In this document: positions 7,723 through 14,532 of the stretch, in pieces
Layout: the number at the start of each line of letters is the position of its first letter
Position numbering within the stretch: position 1 is the stretch's first letter
Assembly: GCA_005789975.1 (NCBI GenBank)
Contig: SXWC01000089.1
Coordinates: 1-16,013, forward strand
Reading direction: 5' to 3'
Length of the DNA: 16,013 bases
Source of the DNA: Planctomycetaceae bacterium
GTDB lineage: Bacteria > Planctomycetota > Planctomycetia > Pirellulales > UBA1268
Translations under genes and position numbers: made by a program
Notes under the pieces: model-generated
Databases searched by the model: none
The model's input: the letters and a program-made list of their open reading frames with translations, nothing else
What the model was told of the DNA's origin: nothing

Positions 7723-8697
7723 ATGACGACGCATCGCTCACCCCAGGAAATCATGACTCCGATGACCCATCCACACCGCTCCCCGAAGGCTTTCACGCTC
7801 GTCGAACTGCTCGTCGTGATCGCGATCATCGGCCTCCTGTTGGCGCTGCTGATGCCCGCCATGCAGGGAGCCCGCGAGGCCGGCCGGCGCACGGCGTGCG
7901 CCAACAACCTCTATCAGATGGCCTTCGCCGCGATTCGGGCGAACGATTCGAACGGATCCGTGCCGGGCTGGCGGAATCCGTTGACGGTGGGCAGCGGAAC
8001 CGTTCCGTATTCATGGCCGGTGATGATTCTGCCCTTCATGGAACGCACGGACATCTACAACGTATTGACGGCCGGCACGCTCACGGACTCGGGAACCAAT
8101 CCACGTCCTCCGTTCATCGGGTTCTTCTCGTGCCAGTCATCCCCTCCCGACCCCTCCACCAACCCGGTGCTCGCGTATGCGGGTAACTGTGGCAGTGGAA
8201 CGGGCAACAAGAACGACGGCGTCATGGCCGACAACTTCCTGGCGGCGAGCAACCGCAACTCCATGGACGACATCTCGAATGCCGACGGCACGTCGATGAC
8301 CGTGTTGCTGTCGGAGAAATGCGGGCCCGCGTACACCACGCAGATGCGGTGGAGCGGGACTACGGCTTTGGCAGCCCCGTTCGACTGGAACGCGGCCGAG
8401 GCCCTGCCCGTTTTCGGGATCACGGGCTCGCCTCTCAACCCCGTCATCAACCCGGGCACGGTGAATGCCGTCCCCGGCTGGAAATCGCAGCCGTCGTCGA
8501 ATCATCCGGGCGGCGCCGTGGTCTCTTTCTGCGACGGCCATACCGTCTTCCTCAAGGACTCGCTGGCGTACTGGGTCTACGCCCAGCTTCTGAGTTCGAA
8601 CGACGCGGCCCTGCCGACCACCGGGGTCGCTCATGCCTGGCGAACACAGCCGGGCGGGACGGCGTATCGGGTGCTCGCCGAACCCGACTTCAACTAG
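7723..8697 (+). CDS. DUF1559 prepilin-like protein with H-x9-DG motif
   Basis: Planctomycete-type prepilin of 324 residues from the DUF1559 family, whose function is unknown. It has a prepilin motif, SPKA/FTLVELLVVIAIIGLLLALLMPA, with Ala at -1 and Glu at +5. The family signatures follow: REAGRRTACANNLYQM, SWPVMILPFMERTDIYN, DGTSMTVLLSEKCG, and the C-terminal H-x9-DG motif (H261 to D271-G272, in NHPGGAVVSFCDG). The start at ATG 7723 lies 4 nt after the gspJ stop. ATG 7753, with an AGGA at 7745-7748, is an equally possible start and gives a 13-residue leader; the mature protein is the same either way. Such genes are abundant in planctomycetes and are often scattered. Here one closes a pseudopilin operon, which suggests that its product is assembled by or exported with this system. 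That role is inference. Confidence 0.92.
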   Translation: MTTHRSPQEIMTPMTHPHRSPKAFTLVELLVVIAIIGLLLALLMPAMQGAREAGRRTACANNLYQMAFAAIRANDSNGSVPGWRNPLTVGSGTVPYSWPVMILPFMERTDIYNVLTAGTLTDSGTNPRPPFIGFFSCQSSPPDPSTNPVLAYAGNCGSGTGNKNDGVMADNFLAASNRNSMDDISNADGTSMTVLLSEKCGPAYTTQMRWSGTTALAAPFDWNAAEALPVFGITGSPLNPVINPGTVNAVPGWKSQPSSNHPGGAVVSFCDGHTVFLKDSLAYWVYAQLLSSNDAALPTTGVAHAWRTQPGGTAYRVLAEPDFN

Positions 8698-8851
8698 CAG
8701 TTCCTGGCATAAGCCCTCCCGGACCTTGCTCCACGGGTCTGCCGCGGGGGTGCGGCCACGGGAAAACCGGGGGCTCGCCGTCCGGGCGCTCCTGCCTATA
8801 AGGAAGTATGGACTGATTCCGGCCCCCCTCCCCGCGAAGTCGCCGACCACA

Positions 8852-9658
8852 ATGCCCACCTCGCTCGCCCCACCCCGTCCCGTCACGACGTCAGTCGGTC
8901 CGTCGGCCGCCATCGATCTGGGCGACGCCCGGGAGCGGCTCGTTCGGCATCGGATCTACGGTCTCGTGGACTCCGCCGCACGGCTGCGGCGGTTCATGGA
9001 GAGCCATGTCTTCGCCGTCTGGGACTTCCAGAGCCTCCTGAAGGCGATGCAGCAACGGCTGACCTGCACCAGCGTGCCCTGGGTGCCCACGCCCGACCCG
9101 GAAGCGCGGCGGCTGGTCAACGAAATCGTGCTCGACGAGGAGTCGGACGAACTGCCGGAAGGAGGCTCGGCCTCCCACTTCGAACTCTACCTCGACGGCA
9201 TGCACAGGGCCGGCGCGGATACCGGTCCCATCAAGCGGTTGCTCGAGATGCTCGCCGCCGGCAGCCCGCTTCCCCAGGCCCTCGCCTCGTGCGGAGCCCC
9301 CCCCGCCGCGGCCGCGTTTGTCCGCCAGTCATTCGCCGTGATCGAATCGGGTTCGACCCATGGCATCGTCGCGGCCTTCACCTACGGTCGCGAGGACGTG
9401 ATCCCCGACATGTTCCGCGGCCTCGTCGCCTCGCTCGCCGATCGGGATCCGGCCTGGCACCGGTTTCGGTATTACCTCGACCGCCACATCGAGGCCGACG
9501 ACGAGAAGCACGCGCCGACCTGCCGCCGAATCGTCGCCCGGCTCTGCGGAGATGATCCCGCGAAATGGGCCGAGTCGTCGCTGACCGCCCGGTCGTGCCT
9601 CGAATCCCGCATCATGCTCTGGGATGCGATCGCGGCCGACCTCGAAGGCGTCGGTTGA
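8852..9658 (+). CDS. DUF3050 family protein, putative heme-oxygenase-like metalloprotein
   Basis: 268-residue soluble protein that I recognise as DUF3050, a family without established function. It is expected to adopt the all-helical heme-oxygenase-like fold. Conserved blocks are HVFAVWDFQSLLKAMQ (H52), LTCTSVPWVPTPDPEARRLVNEIVLDEESDE (E91, E96-E97), SHFELYLDGM (H109, E111), STHGIVAAFTYGREDVIP (H170, E181) and YYLDRHIEADDEKHAP (H212, E214, D216, H220). The pattern of Glu, His and Asp-x3-His residues on four helices is compatible with a dimetal site of the heme-oxygenase-like oxidase type. No ligand assignment is proven. The start at ATG 8852 lacks a clear ribosome binding site, and the upstream frame extension has no matching family sequence. 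It is not part of the secretion operon in any obvious functional sense: a 154-nt gap separates it from the DUF1559 gene. It meets the TPR gene end to end. Confidence 0.88.
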   Translation: MPTSLAPPRPVTTSVGPSAAIDLGDARERLVRHRIYGLVDSAARLRRFMESHVFAVWDFQSLLKAMQQRLTCTSVPWVPTPDPEARRLVNEIVLDEESDELPEGGSASHFELYLDGMHRAGADTGPIKRLLEMLAAGSPLPQALASCGAPPAAAAFVRQSFAVIESGSTHGIVAAFTYGREDVIPDMFRGLVASLADRDPAWHRFRYYLDRHIEADDEKHAPTCRRIVARLCGDDPAKWAESSLTARSCLESRIMLWDAIAADLEGVG

Positions 9659-9661
9659 GCT

Positions 9662-11443
9662 TCACGGATCGAATGGACGCCGGGGCGGTTGACCCGGGTC
9701 GTCATTGGCCTTGGGCAGGTCTTTGGGCCCAGTTCGCCCGCCGGGCGGTGAGTCGGGCTCCTCGGCCATCTCCTGCCGTTCCCGCCAGGGCTTGCCAGCC
9801 TCATAGCTGGCCAGTTCGCCGCGGAGCTGTTCCCTGACCTCGTCGCTCGCCTCCGTCGTCTCCACCGCCTTGCGGCTGTATTCCCGCGCCTTCTCGAAAT
9901 CACCCTTTTCAGCGTGGGCGGCGGCGAGCGTGCTGATGATGTGCCCGGCCTTCCACTCGGTGGCCTCGCAGGCCTTCGTGGCCAGTTCGATGGCACGGTC
10001 GGCGTCACGGATGCCGTCGTCGGGGGATGTCGCCAGCAGCCATGCGAGATTGTTGAGGATGCTCGTGTCGTCGGGCTTGAGGGCGTGGGCCTTCTCCAGG
10101 TCGGCGAGCGCCGCCTGATGGTCGCCGATCGAGATTTCGGCGTCGCTTCGGCCGCGGCGGCTGGGGAAGTTTTCGGCGTCGATGTCGAGCGCCTTCGTGA
10201 ACCGCCGGATCGCCTCCCGCGGCTGCTTCGCCGCGAGATAGAGCATGCCCAGCTGACTCAGGACCACCGGGTCGTCGCGGTTGAGCTGCACGAGTTTGCG
10301 AAAGATGCGGATCGCCTCGGGATAGTTTTCCCGCTCCGCGGCGATCAGCCCCTTGATCTCGAGGGCGGGGGAGTTTTCATCGTCCTGCTCGAGCACCGCC
10401 TCGACATCGACGAGCGCCTCCTCCGCATCCCCGGCCTGCTGCCGGATCCGGGCCCGGAGCAGCCGGGCCTGCTGCTGCATGAGGATGTCGCGCTCGTCTT
10501 CGGGCCGGATGTCGATCAGCCGGTCGATGTCGGCGAAGGCCTCGGCGTCGGCGCCCTGGATCGCCTTGACCCGGGCCCGCTGCAGCAGCGCACCGGTCGA
10601 ATCCGGATCGATCTCGAGCGCCCGATCGAAGGCCGCGCGGGCCTCGTCCATGTGGTCGCTCATCATGCAGGCGAGGCCGAGGGCCTCCTGGAGCGATTCG
10701 TCGTCGCCATCCTCCGCGATGGCCACGCCCAGATCGGCACGGGCCTCCTCAAACTCCTGCTGCTGGTAGTGAAACAGGCCCCGCGACCGCCGCACCTCGA
10801 CGTCGCGGGGCGAGAGCTCCACGGCGGCGTCCAGGAGCAGGCGTTGCTCGTCGGGATCGTCCTCGAGGCCCGCGAGCACGAGCTTCGCCTGCGCCTGCTG
10901 GAGCCGGTCGTCGGCGAGCAGTTCGAGCGCCTTGGTGGCGGCGGTGACGGCCCGCTCACGGCTGCCGCCGGGAAGGGCCTCCAGCCGGGCGATCATCAGG
11001 TGGGCGCTGCCGAAGCCCGGGTCGCGGGCCACCACCTCGTTCAAGTCGCGCATGGCGAACGAACGGATCCGCCGCCACTGCTGATCGGGCTCGTCGGCGT
11101 CGAAGATCGCGGAGACGAGCATCCCGGCCCGATCGATGAGCGTGCCGGTGTAGAGGTCGTCGGCGAACTTCTTCGAGTCGCCGTCGAGGCCCTTCTCGAT
11201 CGCCTGCTTGCAGAGGTCGAGCACCCGACCGAAGTCGTCGAGATTGTTGATCTCGAGCTTGGCATCGATCGCCGCGTTGAGGTCGTCCTGACCCGGGCTT
11301 GCGGCGGTGGCGTCGGTCGTGGTTGCGGCGGCGGGTTCACCGGCGACGGCCGGCGGCTCGACGGCCCGGGCGTCGCCGCTTCCGAGGAGGAAGGTCGTCG
11401 CGGCGGGAAGCCAGAAGCCGGAACAGTGTCGAGCAGACATCAT
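9662..11443 (-). CDS. Putative exported tetratricopeptide-repeat protein
   Basis: 593-residue TPR protein. The N-terminus MMSARHCSGFWLPAATTFLLGSGDARA looks like a Sec signal peptide with a possible AxA cleavage near DARA; this is weak because the hydrophobic core is short. Helical repeats run from about residue 110 to 560. Clear TPR units include EARAAFDRALEIDPDS, EAIRIFRKLVQLNRDD, EAIRRFTKALDIDAEN and AALADLEKAHALKPDD. The C-terminal part, NNLAWLLATSPDDGIRDADRAIELATKACEAT, is a motif I know from many planctomycete TPR proteins, and it ends in a GKPWRE stretch and a Pro-rich tail. TPRs bind proteins; the partner cannot be told. ATG 11443 has GAGG at 11451-11454 as ribosome binding site. ATG 11440 directly after it is an alternative. 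Its 3' end converges on the DUF3050 gene with 3 nt between the stops. Confidence 0.92.
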   Translation of the reverse strand: MMSARHCSGFWLPAATTFLLGSGDARAVEPPAVAGEPAAATTTDATAASPGQDDLNAAIDAKLEINNLDDFGRVLDLCKQAIEKGLDGDSKKFADDLYTGTLIDRAGMLVSAIFDADEPDQQWRRIRSFAMRDLNEVVARDPGFGSAHLMIARLEALPGGSRERAVTAATKALELLADDRLQQAQAKLVLAGLEDDPDEQRLLLDAAVELSPRDVEVRRSRGLFHYQQQEFEEARADLGVAIAEDGDDESLQEALGLACMMSDHMDEARAAFDRALEIDPDSTGALLQRARVKAIQGADAEAFADIDRLIDIRPEDERDILMQQQARLLRARIRQQAGDAEEALVDVEAVLEQDDENSPALEIKGLIAAERENYPEAIRIFRKLVQLNRDDPVVLSQLGMLYLAAKQPREAIRRFTKALDIDAENFPSRRGRSDAEISIGDHQAALADLEKAHALKPDDTSILNNLAWLLATSPDDGIRDADRAIELATKACEATEWKAGHIISTLAAAHAEKGDFEKAREYSRKAVETTEASDEVREQLRGELASYEAGKPWRERQEMAEEPDSPPGGRTGPKDLPKANDDPGQPPRRPFDP

Positions 11444-11625
11444 CGGGGTGCCTCGATCGGTGTGCCTCGGACGGAAGCAGAGGCGGGCTCACGGCCAGCG
11501 CCGGGCCGCCCGTCGGGAGAACAGTATGCGGCAACGGGCCCTCGCACCGCCACACCTGCCGCCGCGGCGGTGAGGGCCCCTGCCCGTGCCCGCTGCTTTC
11601 TCGTCTCGCAGACCGTGGAACGAGT

Positions 11626-11661
11626 CTGCCTGAGCCGGATGCGCTGCCTGAGCCGGATGCG
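11626..11661. repeat. Perfect 18-bp tandem duplication
   Basis: The unit ctgcctgagccggatgcg occurs twice head to tail, at 11626-11643 and 11644-11661, without mismatch. It lies in non-coding sequence. A slippage or small-duplication origin is likely; a paired protein-binding site is possible but unsupported. Confidence 0.93.
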
Positions 11662-11670
11662 AAGAAGGTC

Positions 11671-11688
11671 GGGGGTGCCCACGCCCCC
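11671..11688 (-). terminator. GC-rich hairpin, possible terminator of the ABC transporter transcript
   Basis: A 7-bp stem (GGGGGTG with CGCCCCC, one G-T pair) and 4-nt loop. Read on the minus strand it is followed by GACCTTCTTC, a weak pyrimidine run rather than a true U-tract. Its place 157 nt beyond the permease stop fits a terminator, but the tail is poor. Confidence 0.25.
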
Positions 11689-11844
11689 CTCCCGTGACCG
11701 GAGTCGGTCATGGAGCGGACTCGGTGAGCCCTGGCTCCGGGGCCACAAAGGACTTCTCTTCGTACCACCGGCTCTTGAGCGCCGCTTCCCCCGACCTACG
11801 CAACGGGCGACTTCTCATGCCTCCGAAAACCGCAAAAGTCGAAG

Positions 11845-12705
11845 CTAGAGCGGGGCCGGGAGATCACGGCGGCTGAAGATCAGGGCTCCCACGCCATATG
11901 CCGCGAGCCCCAAACCGAGGAGGATGCCGTCGTAGCGGGCCAGCAGCTCCCACGCCGCCGGGCCGCCGCCGACGAGTTGCTGCGGCTCGTAGGCGTTGAG
12001 CACCGAGAGATAGCCGACCCAGCCGAGGCTCCCGCTCAACCGGCCGACGAGCTTGGCGAGGATCGCGGCCACGTAGAAGCCGCACATGATCCCGACCGAC
12101 CGCCAGCGGTGGCTGTCGGCGGCTGAAACGCAGGCCGCGATGCCGGCCATGCAGACCATCAGGCCAAACACGTTGGCCACCGCCGGTACGAACCGCCACG
12201 GCTCGACCTTCCCCGCCCACGGGCCCAGCGACACCGCCGACCAGACCGCCAGCAGGAGCACCCCGCAGAGCACGGCGGCCGCCGCGGTGGTGGCGAGCGC
12301 CTGCGTGAGAAACACGGCCGTGCGCCGCACCGGCGCCGCCAGCAGCATCTCCATCGTGCCCCGCTCCAGTTGGCCCGACACGGCGTCGCTGCCCCGCGTG
12401 ATGCCCCACACCGTGGCCGCGAGCACCACGACCGGATCGACGAAGGCCAACGCCACGCGGCCGGCGTAGGTGGCGACCTCGGAAAAGGGCACGCCGGAGA
12501 GTTTCTGCCAGTCTTCCGGGATCACCTGCAGGAGCACGTTTTGAAACGCGGGCATCGGGATCTGCGCGGAGAGCCAGAGATAGAGCCAGGGGAACGCCGA
12601 CCAGAGGGCGGCGAACGAGAGCAGGAGCACCCGCTGATCGCCCCAGGTCTTTCGCCACACGGCACGATTCCAGATTCCATCCATGGGGTGCTGTTTCCTG
12701 TTCAT
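11845..12705 (-). CDS. ABC-2 type transporter permease
   Basis: 286-residue integral membrane subunit with about six hydrophobic segments. They include LLLSFAALWSAFPWLYLWLSA near the N-terminus, GRVALAFVDPVVVLAATVWGI, a long AVFLTQALATTAAAAVLCGVLLLAVWSA, FVPAVANVFGLMVCMAGIAAC and a final GILLGLGLAAYGVGALIF. The segment SGQLERGTMEMLLAAPVRRTAVFLTQ is the cytoplasmic coupling-type region typical of ABC-2 permeases (NosY-like, ABC2_membrane families). ATG 12705 overlaps the ATPase stop as ATGA. An internal ATG at 12684 is an alternative that gives an MDGIWNRAVWRKTWGD start. It forms an exporter with the upstream ATPase. The substrate is unknown: nothing in the pair or its neighbours identifies it. 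Confidence 0.9.
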   Translation of the reverse strand: MNRKQHPMDGIWNRAVWRKTWGDQRVLLLSFAALWSAFPWLYLWLSAQIPMPAFQNVLLQVIPEDWQKLSGVPFSEVATYAGRVALAFVDPVVVLAATVWGITRGSDAVSGQLERGTMEMLLAAPVRRTAVFLTQALATTAAAAVLCGVLLLAVWSAVSLGPWAGKVEPWRFVPAVANVFGLMVCMAGIAACVSAADSHRWRSVGIMCGFYVAAILAKLVGRLSGSLGWVGYLSVLNAYEPQQLVGGGPAAWELLARYDGILLGLGLAAYGVGALIFSRRDLPAPL

Positions 12706-13577
12706 GGGGCGCGGTGAAATCGATCGTAGACCGCCTGCAGACCCACCGGTTCGACCCGGACCTCGGAGAGCGGGAGCGTGGAGAGCCAGCCGAGCAGCGG
12801 CGCGAGCGGCTCGTCGGTCTCCATCACCACCCGATCCGCGGCGGGTGTGGTCGCCGTGAGCCGGCCGGCAAACTCCGCCGGCACGCCCGGAAACGGACCC
12901 TGAAGGTGGGTGTGGATCCGGTGGCCGCGGCGGAGCGCCTCGATCGACTGCTCGTGGACCACGCGGCCGGCCCGCAGGATCGCGACGTGGCCGCAGGTCT
13001 CCTCCACCTCGGAGAGCACGTGCGACGAAAAGATCACCGTCCTGCCGGCGGACCGGGCCTCACGGACGAGGTCGAGCACCACCGATCGGGCGGTGGGATC
13101 GAGGTTGGCGGTGGGCTCATCGAGGATCACCAGCGGCACGTCGGTGGCGAGCACGACGGCCAGCGCCAGTTTCTGCCGCATGCCCGTGCTCATCCGTGCC
13201 ACCTGCCGAGAGCAGTCGAGACCCAGCCGGTCGGCGATCGTCGTGGCCGTCTCACGACGGCACTCCCGCCGCAGGCCCGCGAAAAAATCGAGCACGGCAT
13301 GGCCGTCCATGCGGCGAAAGAGCCGGGCCTCGCCCGGCAGGTAGGCGGTGCGGGAGCGGACGAGGAGCGACTGCGTCGCGCAGTCGAAGCCCGCGACGGC
13401 GGCGGTGCCCGACGTGGGCCGCAGATAGCCGAGCAGCAGCCGCAGGAGCGTGGTCTTTCCCGCGCCGTTGGGACCGAGCAACCCGAAGATATCCCCCTCG
13501 GGAACCTCGAGCGTGCAGCCGTCGAGCGCGGCGAAGCTGCCGAAGCGTTTCGTGAGTTTCGAGGTGCGGACGATCAT
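12702..13577 (-). CDS. ABC-2 type transporter ATP-binding subunit
   Basis: 291-residue nucleotide-binding subunit. The Walker A loop is GPNGAGKTT (residues 35-43), Walker B is LVILDEP with catalytic E154, and the H-loop is SSH (H186). The signature motif is STGMRQ (130-135) in place of LSGGQ. In the Q-loop region there is AYLPGEARL (78-86) instead of a Gln-containing stretch. I know this YLPGE/S-x-GM-x-QKL combination from one subgroup of ABC-2 exporters, so it need not mean loss of activity. The C-terminal 70 residues form the extension typical of such ATPases. The start is ATG 13577, with no clear ribosome binding site; the 97 nt upstream are C-rich on the coding strand. The permease start overlaps its stop. 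Confidence 0.95.
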   Translation of the reverse strand: MIVRTSKLTKRFGSFAALDGCTLEVPEGDIFGLLGPNGAGKTTLLRLLLGYLRPTSGTAAVAGFDCATQSLLVRSRTAYLPGEARLFRRMDGHAVLDFFAGLRRECRRETATTIADRLGLDCSRQVARMSTGMRQKLALAVVLATDVPLVILDEPTANLDPTARSVVLDLVREARSAGRTVIFSSHVLSEVEETCGHVAILRAGRVVHEQSIEALRRGHRIHTHLQGPFPGVPAEFAGRLTATTPAADRVVMETDEPLAPLLGWLSTLPLSEVRVEPVGLQAVYDRFHRAP

Positions 13578-13592
13578 GAAGGCAACGCTGTC

Positions 13593-13666
13593 GGGAGGCG
13601 GGGGTGGCTTCGGGGAGGGGGGCCAGTGCTGTGGCGCGGTGCGGGGCGGGGCGGGTCGCCGCGGGG
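13593..13666 (+). other. Two G-quadruplex-type motifs in the leader of the ABC ATPase gene
   Basis: On the plus strand, four G-runs with loops of 4, 7 and 1 nt lie at 13593-13622. Four more, with loops of 1, 1 and 7 nt, lie at 13643-13666. Both meet the simple G3+N1-7 rule. The minus strand is the coding strand of both flanking genes, so the G-runs are on the template strand and the RNA would be C-rich. A genome of this GC content produces such motifs by chance. Confidence 0.5.
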
Positions 13667-13674
13667 CGAACGGA

Positions 13675-14532
13675 TCAACTGAGCCACTGCTGCCAGAAAT
13701 AATAGCCCGCCAGCCCGAAGCCGATGACGGCCACGATCTTTCGCATCAGCACGGGGGGCAGCCGACGGGCCAGCCGGGAGGCCCCGAGGCTGCCGGCCAT
13801 CCCCGCCACCGCCATCACGCCGGCATGCGGCCAGGAGACATTGTGGCCACCGGCGCACGATCCCGCCACGAACACCGCCGTCGCGACGCCGTTGACCACC
13901 GTGGCCAGCGAGTTTTTCACGGCGTTGAGCCGGTGGATGTCACCGAGGCCGAGCACCGCGAGCACCGCCAGCATGAGGATGCCGATGCCGGCGCCGAAGT
14001 AGCCGCCGTAGATGCCGACAACCAGCTGCAGGCCGCAGGCGAGGGCGAGTCGCGCGGAGGGCGCCTGGGCGGCCGAGGCCGGCTCACCGCTCGGCGGCGT
14101 CGGCGGCCCCGTCGAATCTCCGCCCCGAACCCAGCGGGCCACCTGCGGCTGGAGCGAGAAGAGGACGGCGGCCAGGAGGATCAGCCAGGGCACGAGCGTG
14201 TCAAACCATTCGGGTGGAAGCCGAAGCACGAGCAGCGTGCCGAGCATGGCGCCGATGCCGCTGGGCACGACGAGCCAGCGGGCCCACGACGGCAGGCCAT
14301 CGCGGTTCTCCCGGTAGGCCCAGGCCGCGACCAACGACGCTGGCCAGAGGCCGATCGTGCTCGTGGCATTCGCCGTCACGAGCCTCGTCGGATCGGCGGG
14401 CAGGATCGCCCCGAGCACCGGAAAGGTGAGGATCGTGCCGCCGCCGGCAATGGCGTTGACCGCGCCGGCGAGCAGGCTCGCCAGCGCGAGCATCGCGAAA
14501 CCGGCGAGCCGCTCGTCGAAGAGCTCGTTCAT
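13675..14532 (-). CDS. TSUP (TauE/SafE) family membrane permease
   Basis: 285-residue polytopic membrane protein of the TSUP family, whose members move sulfite, sulfonate-derived or other organosulfur anions; the substrate here is unknown. The two inverted half-repeats are visible. The first has MLALASLLAGAVNAIAGGGTILTFP and ANATSTIGLWPASL; the second has LVVGIYGGYFGAGIGILML and LNAVKNSLATVVNGV. A cytoplasmic linker with VRGGDSTGPPTPPSGEP separates the halves. Eight hydrophobic segments are plausible, as usual for the family. ATG 14532 overlaps the CHAT gene stop as ATGA, so the frame's longer upstream extension, which reads antiparallel nonsense rich in Arg, is rejected. It is therefore translationally coupled to the CHAT-like gene, and a 97-nt gap follows before the ABC genes. 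Confidence 0.93.
   Translation of the reverse strand: MNELFDERLAGFAMLALASLLAGAVNAIAGGGTILTFPVLGAILPADPTRLVTANATSTIGLWPASLVAAWAYRENRDGLPSWARWLVVPSGIGAMLGTLLVLRLPPEWFDTLVPWLILLAAVLFSLQPQVARWVRGGDSTGPPTPPSGEPASAAQAPSARLALACGLQLVVGIYGGYFGAGIGILMLAVLAVLGLGDIHRLNAVKNSLATVVNGVATAVFVAGSCAGGHNVSWPHAGVMAVAGMAGSLGASRLARRLPPVLMRKIVAVIGFGLAGYYFWQQWLS

Larger units (their letters stand above)
11444..11844. other. Gene-free stretch between TPR and ABC permease genes
   Basis: About 401 nt with no open frame that I can support as a gene. Both flanking genes read on the minus strand, so it should hold the end of the ABC-transporter transcript and the promoter and leader of the TPR gene. It contains an 18-bp tandem duplication, an inverted repeat gcagac/gtctgc (11608-11613 and 11624-11629) and a GC-rich hairpin at 11671-11688. 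A smaller hairpin gaccg-gagt-cggtc lies at 11696-11709. The part nearest the permease (11740-11844) is less GC-rich. I could not identify a convincing promoter by eye. Confidence 0.7.

Noticed and set aside
8698..8851. Possible terminator and promoter between the DUF1559 and DUF3050 genes
   Set aside because: A cggacc/ggtctg hairpin has one wobble, a 10-nt loop and no T-run. A TATAAG at 8797-8802 has no matching upstream -35 box. Neither is strong enough to list.
11440..11768. Short minus-strand frames in the gap upstream of the TPR gene, with Ser-Gly or Arg-Leu repeats
   Set aside because: The repeats come from the 18-bp tandem duplication, there is no ribosome binding site or known motif, and composition is not protein-like.
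9914..11848. A 644-codon open frame on the plus strand opposite the TPR gene
   Set aside because: It reads antisense to a clear TPR protein, has low-complexity Gly/Arg/Leu-rich composition and no recognisable motif. Long antisense frames are expected in GC-rich genes.
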